Assembly: GCA_921293015.1 (NCBI GenBank)
Contig: OV121087.1
Coordinates: forward strand, 7,638,501 to 7,702,500
Direction: 5' to 3'
Origin: Phorcus lineatus
Taxonomy: Eukaryota > Mollusca > Gastropoda > Trochida > Trochidae
Length of the DNA stretch: 64,000 nucleotides
Both the position numbers and the translations under genes were made by a program. The notes below the pieces were generated by a model. The model saw nothing but the letters and a program-made list of their open reading frames with translations, did not search any database and had not been told where the DNA came from. Shown here piece after piece: positions 53,052 through 64,000 of the stretch. Numbering within the stretch: position 1 is the stretch's first letter; each line of letters begins with the position of its first letter.

Positions 53052-54676
53052 CGTTGATTTTTGTAAACAACCACGATGTTTTCAATTATTTTATCTCGTA
53101 AATAATTTGGAGGGTACGTTCATGACATGCAAATTTGATAACAGTGATTATATCTTGAAAATGAAGCTATTCAATCTCTGATGTTAGATTTGCCTTTTAT
53201 TGTTTACACTTATAAGTTAAGGATAGTAATACAGATGTACAATATGGAATATTTCTTTTAAATCCCTTAAATTCCGTATTGCAAGGTTCTCGGTTCGACT
53301 TTGTTTAATCATCAGAGTTCGCTTTCACAACTATCACTTTACTAACGAGCATCGAATTTAATGTTTTTTAGTTGTCTAGAAATAAACTTATCTTTGCACA
53401 TACTGTGGTTTTATGTACAGGCCCAAGATGTGTAATCAATAGTGAAGAAAGTAAAACATGCTGTAAAAGAAAGAAAGCGATGATGTCAAAACCAATAACG
53501 ATTATGACATCAAATCAATGCTTAGCTCGTTAGAAAGAAGTCGTATTGAAGCCAAAATAAATAATATTCATTTTATTTTTATGAATAATTCTAAAGTACG
53601 TCTCAAATGATAAAATATATCTTCTCATTTTGTTCACTTACTTGAGAATATTAGATCTTTAGTTGTACTATAAAATACAAGTGAACCTGATAAACTAAAG
53701 TAGTCTTCTTGCTTATAAATGAAAATTACTGTAACTACCGTTTAAAAATAATAAACGATTATCTGTCGGTATTTGCCTTAACGATTGTTCTTATAAGTTA
53801 AGACATGGCAGGCAGAGACGCTAATACAATAATATACTCTAGGGTACTCGCTGCAATATTGATAGTAAACATATTATAACTTATATTGCATAGAAAATGA
53901 ATTCAAAATAGAGTACAAAGTGCAAACCGTGTCAAATGAAGTAAGACATTGTATTTAAAACCAGTCACTATTTTGAATGTCCGCTCTGCTAAAAAGGATA
54001 TGTCACTTCAATGTGGACAAATGACCTTTAAATAAAGCTCTCGATGCAATTTGATAATCTGACATTACTTTAAAGGAGATCGAAAATAAGCACTATCCAA
54101 ATTATATAATATACTTACTTTACTAATAGGCTTTATGTCAGTCAAGCTCGCAAGACGGCTGCTCTAGACGGAAGTGGCTCCTTTTGGAAAAATTTCCTTC
54201 TTATTTTCGGAATTGATTTGTATAACAGATCGAAGCCGAAAAAACATGACTGTAGAGGTGTCAAAATTTATCCGATAAGCAGTTTATTGTTGTCTATAGC
54301 GACCTTAAGGAATGAAATCAACTCGCTTTCTGATTTACAATTTACAATTATACTGATAATACATAAAACGGTAAAGTCTTTCGACAATACTCATCAAACG
54401 TTCAGGTCGAAGCGATATATCGTCGATGATTTTGGCAAATAGGGATTCAATAAATAGAATCTTTACTCATATACGATTAGTATGAAACTCCAAAAAAGAA
54501 TCGGAGGATAGTAGCTGCAGATGAGAGTGTAGGATTTGATTTAAGCGAGGTCGAAATAACGAGTCAATCTGAAAAAGGTTGTATATTCGTCCTACAGCGT
54601 ATTTCGGAACGGAATGAGATATCATTATCTACACTTATGTACTATTAATTATTGATTATTTTCAAGTTCCGATGCT
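53052..54676. other. Spacer between convergent genes
   Basis: About 1.6 kb of AT-rich DNA between the plus-strand secreted protein gene and the minus-strand receptor gene. I see no gene. A TTTATT near 54280 could give a minus-strand poly(A) signal for the receptor. Confidence 0.45.
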
Positions 54677-55650
54677 TTACCATTGTTCCTGCAGATCACG
54701 TTCACTTTCCTTCATGTTCAATACAACACCTTCAGGTCGGACCTGCACGATCTGTTTCCGACGGATGCTTGTATCCCGAAGCGAGGCTCGATGAACGGAA
54801 GTCTCGTCGCGCATGGACGTGAACCAGCGAGAAAGGACAGTGGAGAGGTCAACCAGGAAGATACTACCGAACACCAGGGTAAGGAAGGCCCCTCCAAGGT
54901 ACCCGATACTTGACGCCGATAATCGGTTGTCCCGGATACTAACGAACTTCCGTCGCGACTTGGACAACATTTCCGGGTTGACTATCAGATCCTTCTTGAT
55001 TTCTTTGGCCTTCTGTTCCATCTCCTTGTACGTGATATTCTTACACGTGCAGTTGCAGGGGTTAGACTTGCTTTCTGGTATGTATATGGTGTTATCATCT
55101 GACGTTGAATATGCTTCCGGTTGAAGTGTAAACGCTCTTTCAGATGGAGTCGTCGGAGGGGCTGATGTTTGGTCTGTCATGTATTCAACTTTTGTAACAG
55201 GGATCGGTTTTGTTTCTTGTGTCCTGCTGTGGGGTAAGTTTGTGTGCTGCTCTTTGTTTGTGCTACGATCTTTTGTTGTAGTTTCGGTTGTATCCCCCGT
55301 TGTAAACGACGAGGTCGTCGGCTGTCTTGTTAACTCGGTTGTTTCTAAGGATGTTGGGTCATTGTCAGCCTCTGTTGAACTGTCCTCAGTCGCCGATTTG
55401 GAATCAATGGTAGTCTCTTCTGTAGTATAAGAGCTACTAGAAGTAGTATAAATAGCCTCCGTTGTTTCACTCTGAGTCGACGTTTGTCTCACATCCAGGA
55501 CAGAGGGTCTGACCACTGCAATGCTGTACCCACTCCGTAGACCAGGTCTATAATCTTCTGTGTCGGGCGAGCTCTCGGTACTCAAAGCTTCAAACGCCTC
55601 TGTAGATGCTAAGGCTTCCTCCGTTGTCGTCATGGTCGTTGTTGTTATTT
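54677..55650 (-). CDS. Ser/Thr-rich stalk, TM and cytoplasmic tail (exon 7 of the receptor gene)
   Basis: Opens ITTTTMTTTEEALAS after acceptor TTCTACCAG. About 200 residues are rich in Thr, Ser and Glu (TTETTTKDRST, TTSSFTTGDTTE), typical of O-glycosylated stalks. A small Cys cluster (CNCTCKN) precedes a basic helix, then the membrane segment and a tail rich in Arg and Ser. The first ATG in this exon is not the gene start. Confidence 0.85.
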
Positions 55651-58600
55651 CTGGTAGAACAACAATTGAAAAAATATATGTATATTAAATGCACATGGAT
55701 ATGATATTCAGTCAATTCAGGTGATATAAAATATTTGTGAAAAAATGCTTACAAGAACTCATTATTCAATTGCAAATTGTATACATGAAGGAGTCTTCAT
55801 GATCGAAATATTAAACAACATGAATTGGTTTTTATCTTTCAACTTTATCGAGCAAAAATGACAACTCTTGTCATTGACTGAATAAAAAGGAGTCAACTGT
55901 TAACACAAAATGCTTGATGCATTACCGGTCTCACAGTGGAAGCCAGTGAAGTGGGCGGGGCAGGTGCACCTGTACTGTCGGATCAGATCTACACATGTGC
56001 CTCCGTTTGCACACGAGTTACCTTTGCAGTTGTCAATATGATCTACAACAAAACATGCCAAATAGTATGTCTCCACAGATACGTCTTAGTAATTAATGAA
56101 TATATTGAAATGATATACTTTAAAGAATAGCTGTACTATGCTAGCCTATTGATTTGAGGGAAAATAACGTATGCCATGTGACTAAATCATTAATGAATAT
56201 TTGATAAAAATAAAGCAATGAACATTGTAAATGATGATATTCTGCTATAGGTATTGGAGAGGCATGAAAATAGCAGACTTATATCCGACAGAGTGCCATG
56301 CTTTATGACTGATAACGAACTGAGCATAACTATTTTATTTATCTAGTGTGTTATAGTAACAACTTCCGAGTTTTATTTTATATTAATTTATAATTATTTT
56401 AAAATAACGATTAGGTAATATAATTACTTTGAATCACCTACACGTGTCAAGAAAAGAGGTTGCTTTCTTTTGAACGGCTTGCATCATTGGCTTCACGAAA
56501 AAGTGTTTCATGAAAACTTGAAACAGTCCTTGCAGGAAAAAGGGCATAAACGGAAATGATTCACAACTTATGTTTCCCCATATAGATAAGCAAAACTAAG
56601 AAAGGACAAAATACTTGGGAAGCTGTACCGTTTTGACAGAGGTTGCCGCTGAAATTGGGCAGACAGTAGCAGCGGAATGACACCCCCACCTGGTAACACA
56701 GTCCGTGGTTCTGGCAAGGGCGAGAAGCACACTCGTCTACACCTATGGAATAGAAACTCTAACAATCAATGATTAAAAATTTCATCCCTAGGAAACAATC
56801 GGCAAATACGTTTTTAGGCCTTTTTGGAGGCCTGTTGGGTTGAAAGGGTCAAAGAAAATTTGCTTTTGATATATGTCACAAAATAAGCCTTCATCAATTC
56901 CTGAATGGTGAACTCAATTTGATATATTTGATATTACAGATCAATAGCAGTTAAAAAAAAGTAACAAAGTGCCTGTAAACATGACAGTGGCTTTCCTTTC
57001 TCTCAAGTGGGGTACATTGGTATCGAATGTAGTTAATTTACTATTTGGTAATTTTGTGCCATATCTTTGTACAATATGTCCACATCTGGAACAAATATGG
57101 CACCGACAACATAATCAAGTAATGTTGTGAAATGAATAGAATAATGTTAAGGATCTATTCCATATTGAATTGTTCGTGTTCAACGACGTCTAAAGATAAG
57201 AAAATAGGAAATCATTGAAAGGTTTACCCGAATAGTCGTCCAGCTCAATGCCCGCCAAGTACCCATATCCCTGCCAGTTAGTGAAACCGTGTACAACCGC
57301 TCCAAACTTTGCTCCACTGTCATGTATCAGGGTCTGATTTTCAGATTTAGCGATCTTGGCCGCTACGATCATGTCACATCCGGGTATAGACTCGAACAAA
57401 GTTTTCTCCATGAAGGACAGTCCAGGGAACTGATTCCTTTCTATAAACACAGTTATGTACGGCGAAATCGTTTGTCCTGGGGGTGTCCAGGCAGAATACA
57501 GATCGAGGTTATATCTGGAAGCATACCTCTCTCGTGGCGGGATCGCAGCCATATACGGATCTCCTTCGTATTGCTCCGCATCTGCGTCCTGTCCCTTGCC
57601 GAACTGAACGACCATTATAGGTCTGTTGCTCTCGAGACACCGCATCTCATTTATGTCCAGATCAACAAAGTCGTTCTCATGAAGAGTGTGGACGGTGCCG
57701 TCCGACTCCTCAACAACTGTATTCCTCTCCAGTGCTACTATTCTGTACACAGCCCCACTGTTCCTACCATAAACAGCAGGGAGGACGTAGCTCTTGCCGT
57801 ACGCGTAGGTTGGAATCATCATTTCTACAACGTTGTCCGGGTACTGAATCCCTTGAGGGACCTGGGTCAGCGGGTTTCCGGACAACAGAGCCACGGGTTT
57901 GTTGGAGATGACGTGGGTTCCGGTAATGTCGGACTCACACATGATTCGGATGACGCCCAGGGTCTGGAGCTGGACGGTGAAGACGTGATTGTTCATGACG
58001 AGCTGTCCGTTACACTTGAGTGGGGTAGAAGATTTCATCTGGATCTGGACATCCGTGTCGTCTTCGGCCGCCACTAGTACTAGTTGTCCTGCACGAATAA
58101 CAACAATACTGTTTAAGTTCTTTGAGAGGCTTTAAGAAGTTAGATGAATAACGAACAAGTTCTAGTGATTTACATTTTCTTTATTTCATTGATTTCGTAA
58201 TAGACACTAACTCTCTACTCTCTACACCGAAACGTGATACTTAATACTGCTTGAATACGCAATAAACAGCCGGGTCAGACCTATGATATAGCGGCGATTA
58301 AGTCGAATCTTTATCAAAGACTAACACGTTACGTTCTATTTTTTTAAACAGAGCCTCAATTTCTCTGCATCATAGTATGATGTGGAATTCAATTACTTTG
58401 CATTTCAAGTGTTCTTCGTATTTGTTAGCTAATAATCAGAATGAATTGAAACATTTTGTCTATACATGGGCAAAGCATATATGCCTACCACTTAAGCTCA
58501 TATATCTTGATATAACGTACAAGTTATCAATTTTGGATATGTACCGTGGTGACCTATACCTATACACATACCTCCGATATTATTATGTGCGAAGTATGTC

Positions 58601-60218
58601 ACGACGATGTACTCGGTAGACAGTCCCTCGACTGGAAGAGCCACGAAGCCACCCATACCGTCGTACTGATGGATGAAGCCGTAAACTGAAACCTTGTCTG
58701 AGGCGATCACTTGCACCCCTTTCTTCTCAACCACCATATTGGACACAACTGTTAGTTCGTAAGGAAGGTACACGTGGACCGAATCTCCCGCGACAATGCT
58801 GTATCTCGTGTCGTTAGAGCCAGGCACTATGACGTAGACTATGACGTCACTCTCGGCAGTTATCGTGAGTAGGTTTTCGTTATCGTCCGTCCCGCTGTGA
58901 GGAAAGGCTATGATGAAGTGGGTGCCTCTCTGGTCGATCTTCAGACCTCGAACACCTGCCATTTGTGTCACAAGGAACCGGGTTAAGGGGGTTCGAACCC
59001 AAGAATCCCTCCCATCCCTCTTTTTGATTTTATAAAGAAGTATACATAACAATGTTTTGTGGTAAGTAAGTAGACTAGTAGACTGTCGAAGCATTAGTGT
59101 CGCCTTTTTCTTACACCATGAATTCACCATTTCATCAAAAACTAGTCGATTTCGCATAATACAGCCTCAGCACATTTGATATGAACCCAATTGTTCATGG
59201 AAATGGCATTACATCAGTATTACATGTACTTTTTTCCAACCAATGTTATTCTAATTATGGGACAATTGTTTTTCTTGACCGCCTCGACCATTTATTGGTA
59301 TTTCTACTGATTTGAGACAATCCTGATCGGTTTCTATCCGATTGATAAAGACAAACTCAAGAAGATCAGAAGTATATATGGATACCTTTTGATTGAACAA
59401 CATTTAGGTTAGGTTAACTGGGTGATTAAATTTTAGCGTAATGTTCAAAGTAGGTATTGCTTGTAGATAGATATAATCTCACTTACCTATGAAACTGCCA
59501 ACAATAACAGAAACAATCAAGAAAGTCTGAAATTATAAAATATATAACAGTATAATATCAAAATTATATATGATTTATATATACTATTTAAAATCATAAT
59601 ATCAAACAATTCTTGTACAATCGCACAATTATATCTTCGTGCCAAGAATATGATGATAATATAAACTAAAAATATATACAAATTGTATAAAGATAACTTA
59701 TAATATCGGGATAAGAGGCGTGAATTTCAAATGATAATTACTGAATTGAAATATGTCACTATAGATGATTTTCTTCTCATAAATTAACGATAGGTCTCAA
59801 CTTCATTGACAGAATATTTCTAAATTATGCGACATCCATTGTTACCCTGGTATAAGAACAAACATAACACTGTTAACAATCCTTTGTGAGTATGCTAGCC
59901 AGCAGCCGATTTAGTGCTCTATGGTTATCTGTCACATTGTCATCACTTACAAACCAGGTACCCAATTGTACTGCTTGGTGAACAGAGGCACATTTCGAAT
60001 AAAGTATCTTGCCCAAACATCATCCAGATTATGTGATATTCAAGCTGTCATATTTGGCATTAAATGAAGTAGCAAACAACTTTGCATCAAGTAGTGGGTT
60101 ATCACATATGATAGGGATAACCAATTATCTTAAGAAGTCATGTCATATCAATTCAATAATTAACCAATTTCTAAAGAGTACTCACCATTATAATACCCAT
60201 GTTAAGAATCACCATCAT
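54677..60218 (-). CDS. IgGFc-binding-domain / EGF / transmembrane receptor-like protein (7 exons)
   Basis: Exons in order: 60218-60186, 59526-59487, 58955-58572, 58088-57228, 56742-56629, 56042-55926, 55650-54677. The total of 2,523 nt gives exactly 840 residues, and all joins from exon 2 on are phase 1. Residues 1-24: signal peptide (MMVILNMGIIMTFLIVSVIV). About 25-440: an IgGFc-binding-type domain (GTHFIIAFPHSGTDDNE; GCDMIVAAKIAKSENQ; HGFTNWQGYGYLAGI). 440-477 and 478-516: two EGF modules (DECASRPCQNHGLC; CKGNSCANGGTC). About 517-715: Ser/Thr-rich mucin-like stalk. 765-786: transmembrane helix (GGAFLTLVFGSIFLV), then a 54-residue cytoplasmic tail without a recognised motif. By family, a cell-surface recognition or adhesion protein; the ligand is unknown. 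Confidence 0.85.
55926..56742 (-). CDS. Two EGF-like modules (exons 5-6 of the receptor gene)
   Basis: Each module is encoded by its own exon with phase-1 borders (56742-56629 and 56042-55926). This symmetrical layout lets EGF modules be gained or lost by exon shuffling. Each has six cysteines in the EGF order: DECASRPCQNHGLC, RCYCLPNFSGNLC; and NCKGNSCANGGTC, RCTCPAHFTGFHC. The first begins VDEC, so it may bind calcium. Confidence 0.88.
57228..58955 (-). CDS. IgGFc-binding-type ectodomain (exons 3-4 of the receptor gene)
   Basis: Exon 3 (58955-58572) starts GVRGLKIDQRGTHF and contains DVIVYVIVPGSND and VYGFIHQYDG. Exon 4 (58088-57228) contains KPVALLSGNPLTQVPQG, YVLPAVYGRNSGAVYRIVAL, RPIMVVQFGKGQDAD and NDFLFSYL-proximal sequence. 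The repeated pattern of beta-rich segments is that of the N-terminal domain of IgG Fc-binding protein relatives. The domain ends just before the EGF exons. Confidence 0.8.
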
Positions 60219-60759
60219 TCCTTCGTCGAATGATACAGGATATGAAATGTAGAATGGTATTATTCAGTGGCCATTGGAGGTAATTACATGATAAAGCCTT
60301 GTCCTGGATGTAAACACTGCACCATATTGGTTGTCCTAACTTGGATCATACACTCACATTTTTGTGATCTGGATCCGCCAATGCATCACTGTCACCAGAA
60401 AACACAGCTTTAATCAAGAAAGCCCCTGGCCAATACTTGTTCATATCATGTCGATTGCATTTGCATGAAGACCAATAACACAATTTATAGTATTTGATAG
60501 GACATGCATATCTTATGTAAACAATTGATTATATAAATGAAAATGTATTAGTCATTAATTTTATATAGGTAGATAAGATATTGTGAAGATCAATTCTTCA
60601 CCTTAAAATTGTTCAGGGCTTTCTTAAGGGTAATTTGGATCCTTTGCTCTTGCACAAAAGACGCTGTCGTAACAATCAGATAAAGCTTTGTTTACTCCGT
60701 ATAAAATAAGCAATGCTTATATGTACATAGATATACGTCAGCAGTATGATTTGTTAAAG
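60219..60759. other. Upstream flank of the receptor gene
   Basis: Contains the presumed promoter and 5' UTR of the minus-strand receptor. I cannot identify a clear TATA box or other regulatory motif. Confidence 0.4.
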
Positions 60760-61062
60760 ACTAAGATATCGCCAATTCTTTTGTTATGGTTGTGAAGTTT
60801 GGGGTTGTATGTAACTTCTACATCATCTGCTTTTGCCCATGGGGAGCTTGGAACATTTTCAATGTATAAAACTAGACGAACACGTAGAGTTAAATATTTG
60901 CTAGGAATTTTGGACTTTTATGATGATCGTTACGTAGAAAAGATTTATGATGTAGTGTTTGAGCTTGCATTTCACAATAAGGTTAATATAAAACATGGGT
61001 TACTCTGTGGTGAGATATGTTACCACAGTATGAATTTGGATTTTGTTGGTCGTCACGAGTAA
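60760..61062 (+). pseudogene. LINE ORF2 relic (region after the RT)
   Basis: FCYGCEVWG at about 60785 matches the LLYGCEVWG-type motif that follows the RT thumb in many LINE ORF2 proteins, followed by decayed frames ending near 61062. Stops and frameshifts are frequent. Confidence 0.55.
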
Positions 61063-61755
61063 TGAATAATAAGACTGCTTTTCTCAGTAAATTTAAGTTA
61101 TGATATCCATGATATAAGTATTCAGACATCGCAGGACAAATAAGCTCCTTAAGCTTAAGAACAGTTTATTATTATACATTAAACATCTTTTTTGAATTTG
61201 AAATTAAATTAAATTGATATAGGTTTACTTCATTATAGAAATGCATTTACAATGTTTTGCCTTGGCTCTCATACTTAAATAAATGAAAAAATTCGTTGTG
61301 CAAAGCCGAAGTTAAATTTTGAGGACAGGAAATGCGTATGCGAAATGTGTATTCAGGATGATTATATCTAATAATTAAACAAAAATATACACATGTTTTA
61401 TCGTTAGAGGTGCCCTCTATATACAATATTTCACTTATATTTCTGTTACTGAAACAATTCAAATCACATTAGTTGACATAACGATAATTATTCTTTTTGA
61501 AATTTATTTTGATTTAGAATAATGCAATGTTATTAGTCAATTACGTTTAACAACATCTATTTCTTGTATGAATCATATGTTGATTTACTTGAAACATGAA
61601 ATTATAAAGACAAATTAATTTATGTGTCATATGGAATTATGCCATGAAATGGATAAAAACTTTTGTTTGTTCAAATTGAGATGACAAGAAAAATATGACA
61701 GTTTATTCAAGTATTTATATGGTATATTGTTAACATCTGCCTAAAAAGTGTTACA
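61063..61755. other. Spacer with no recognisable feature
   Basis: AT-rich sequence between two LINE relics. It may be decayed element sequence but shows no motif I can align. Confidence 0.4.
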
Positions 61756-62215
61756 ACATGATGATGTTATATGATAAGAATGGCCATACCAATTGGGTCA
61801 CTTCAGTTAGAAACTTCCTGTTTTAAAAGGGGTTTGGTTTTGTATGGTTAGACCAACATGTAGACTCGAATGATAAATTTGTCTTTCAACTAACAAGATA
61901 ACAAAAAGATAATTATTTACAAGAATGGCTAGAAAAGATATCACTTTCAAGTAAACGCCTGTATTATAGAATCTTTACATGTACTTTGGAGTCAGAAATC
62001 TATCTCTCATGTGTAAATGTAAAAAAAGTTTCGTATAGCTTTAAGTAGACTTAGGTGTTCTTCACATGACTTATTCATCGAGAGTGGAAGATTCAAATCA
62101 ATCCAAAATGAAAATAGAATTTGCAAACTTTGTAATCTTATCGAAATAGAAGATGAATATCATTTTGTTTTAATTTGCCCTGTCTACAATTTGTCTACAA
62201 TGTAACCATCCCCCC
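61756..62215 (+). pseudogene. LINE ORF2 C-terminal relic, same lineage as 34.2 kb
   Basis: Reads MMLYDKNGHTNWVTSVRNFL at 61759, then a broken segment with CSSHDLFIE-like sequence, and IEIEDEYHFVLICPVY near 62139-62190. It matches the relic at 34,156-34,960 in order and motif. Multiple stops confirm it is dead. Confidence 0.75.
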
Positions 62216-63273
62216 AAAAAGAACGGTTAACGTTTAGATATTCTTATTCATAACTAAATTTTAATCTGGCCGCGTGTATGCATACATGTACGCTGTCTGA
62301 AATGTGTAAATGGCTTACCATATGTTCATCAAGGGGGTTTCTATCTTATTTATTATTTTGAGGTGAAATAGTTTGTTACCTGACTTTTAATGGATTATTA
62401 CAATTTTTAAAATAACAAATTTAAACACCCCAATATTCAACATTTATGCATCATGCATCGTGAAAATCGAGATGGTCCTCAACTGTTTTGTTTAGCAACT
62501 CATATTTATTTCATATTACATAATTTTCTTTAGCTCAGTGTTGTAACTTTGAAACCATTATTGCATTTGTGCATATCTAGAGCATCCTGGAAACCTTGGA
62601 CAGTTTGCCATATTGAGTTGGATCGTTCTCTGGTCACTTAACCTTCAATTGTAAAGCTGCCAGCGCTGGCAACTTTGGCAAACGTAAACATCTAACCGGT
62701 AAACTTGTGATGACAAACCCATGTGACAAATTTCAAACAAAACCAGAGGCAAGTCATTTTGATAAGAATATTTTAATCACATATTTGCTTGGTTCTGAAA
62801 ATTATCCGAATATCATGAACATAGTTGACTCTGTCCTCCCGATCTGAAATAAAGATAGGAGAAAGGGTGTACATTAATTTGATTATAGCACCTGCTTCGA
62901 TTCCATTTCCAGGTAGTAAAAAGTGACTAGGTGAACAGATTGTTACAGTTATCAACGATTTACTCTGTCTTAGTTTATTATTGTATAAAACTATATCAAT
63001 ATCATAAACTGAGAGCTTAAGAATTAGAGTCACAACGGAATTTTCCAAGGAGGATACGGGGATATTGTAATAAACCCAGATCTTTAACATATACCGGATC
63101 AGTGATTATATTGTTACCGTCATAAGGCAGTTTAGAAGATGCTGATCAAGGGAATTGTCCAAGGAGAGTCGTGGTTATTGTAATAAACACCGATCTTTAA
63201 CGAATAAAGGAGTCAACTATAGAAGTATAGTCATACAAGGTCAGCGATAGTTACCATTATTACAACAGAATAG
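62216..63273. other. Spacer with a short direct repeat
   Basis: About 1 kb, non-coding. It carries two copies of a 50-base segment (63038-63088 and 63152-63202). Confidence 0.45.
63038..63202. repeat. 50-bp direct repeat, two diverged copies
   Basis: 63038-63088 and 63152-63202 share GAATT, TCCAAGGAG, ATTGTAATAAAC and GATCTTTAAC with a few substitutions between. Origin unknown. Confidence 0.6.
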
Positions 63274-63474
63274 TTACCAGAAAAAATCATGACATCTGCA
63301 AGTAGTAGACACGGAGACACACTGTTTTACGGAGTCGTCCCAGTAACGACCGTTGGGGCAGGTGATAGGTATACGGAAACCGAGGAGGCACAAGCTATAC
63401 TCATCGCACCTGCCACAGGTATGGTGAAATCCCATGTCCCCACTACTGCACGAGGCCACGCAGCTGGTCACCCG
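63274..63474 (-). CDS. Chitin-binding (CBM14 / peritrophin-A-like) exon, 3' end of a gene leaving the window
   Basis: After acceptor ATGCCAATAG the frame reads VTSCVASCSSGDMGFHHTC, CDEYSLCLLGF, TCPNGRYWDDSVKQC and STTC, ending FFW then stop. The six-cysteine spacing with an aromatic between the fourth and fifth Cys fits a type-2 chitin-binding domain, usual in secreted shell-matrix, gut-lining or immune proteins. Upstream exons must lie beyond the window. The frame could instead splice on at CTG|GTAACT, so the stop is not certain. Confidence 0.65.
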   Translation of the reverse strand, partial: RVTSCVASCSSGDMGFHHTCGRCDEYSLCLLGFRIPITCPNGRYWDDSVKQCVSVSTTCRCHDFFW

Positions 63475-64000
63475 ACCTATTGGCATAAAATGAAATTGAG
63501 TATGCCTCATTTCTTTGTGCAAATTGCGTTTTTCTCTATATCATGATGGCGAGGGCTGGAACGTTTGTTTATTGTGCAAAAAAAGCTCTGGCTAGGGACT
63601 GTCTGTTTGCACAAGCTTGGGTAGCAGGTTTTTAAATTATTTTAGGAGGACTATATTTCTACATTTCGGAAACGTATGGATTCAATATTAGGTTGTAAAC
63701 ACCGATCTCTTCTTATCTAAATTAGGACAGCGACTTAGAGATAATCTAATTCGAGGCTGGCATTCATCTCTACATTACAATGTTTTATTATACACGTTCA
63801 ACTCAAAATGCTCAATTTGTAGAAGACGAATGCAATGTGCTCCTGTGTTGTGCCAAGTATCTTCATATATGGAAAATGTACGTCAGTAACTATCTATATG
63901 AAAAACCAAAATTATGCATTTATTATTACATGCGATAGATATCCTATTAAAAATAGATTTCTCTACTGTATTTTGGGACGAATACCTTTTGCTGTAATAA
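63475..64000. other. Flank or intron of the chitin-binding gene
   Basis: AT-rich sequence running to the window end. No further exon was recognised. Confidence 0.4.

Noticed and set aside
57289-58077. 262-codon plus-strand frame opposite receptor exon 4
   Set aside because: Antisense shadow of a strongly supported exon.
58956-59157. N-terminal extension of receptor exon 3 (MRNRLVFDEM...)
   Set aside because: Lies upstream of a good acceptor (AAATGGCAG) and has no signal peptide; splicing to 59487-59526 and 60186-60218 gives a proper signal peptide in frame.

Overview
This window is nuclear DNA of a mollusc, most likely a gastropod. The deciding evidence is a complete, intron-containing hemocyanin gene with eight functional units (FU-a to FU-h). 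FU-h carries the C-terminal cupredoxin-like extension, and cephalopod hemocyanins lack FU-h. Chitons and protobranch bivalves also have eight units, so I cannot exclude them. Introns, AT-rich spacers, non-LTR retrotransposons, MITEs and microsatellites all fit a metazoan genome.

Layout. (1) 567-3399, plus strand: the 3' four coding exons of sequestosome-1/p62 (PB1, ZZ, LIR, UBA); the 5' end lies outside the window. (2) 7.3-28.0 kb, minus strand: the hemocyanin gene, convergent with p62. I reconstructed 16 coding exons. Their phases close perfectly to 10,257 nt (3,418 residues), starting from a 13-codon exon below a TATA box. (3) 28-37.8 kb: a gene desert with a small TTAA-flanked MITE family, a Tc1-like transposase relic and a LINE relic. 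(4) 37,836-43,403: a full-length LINE with a 25-bp perfect target-site duplication. Its ORF1 and ORF2 are separated by one in-frame UAG. (5) 45,077-46,372, minus: an ankyrin/SOCS-box (ASB-type) gene in one coding exon, followed by a 144-bp GA microsatellite. (6) 51,722-53,047, plus: an intronless gene for a probable secreted PAN-like plus beta-propeller-like protein. (7) 54,677-60,218, minus: a seven-exon gene for an 840-residue receptor-like protein (signal peptide, IgGFc-binding-type ectodomain, two EGFs, Ser/Thr-rich stalk, TM, short tail). (8) 60.7-62.2 kb: LINE relics. (9) 63,274-63,474, minus: the last visible exon of a chitin-binding (CBM14-like) gene.

Function. The host genes look independent rather than a co-regulated cluster: an oxygen carrier, an autophagy receptor, a ubiquitin-ligase adaptor and extracellular recognition proteins. 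The least expected items are the LINE, whose endonuclease N-terminus can only be reached through a UAG codon because the first in-frame AUG of ORF2 lies about 300 nt inside the domain, and the IgGFc/EGF/TM receptor architecture. All exon boundaries were inferred by hand from splice consensus, reading phase and protein continuity; no transcript data or database search was available.
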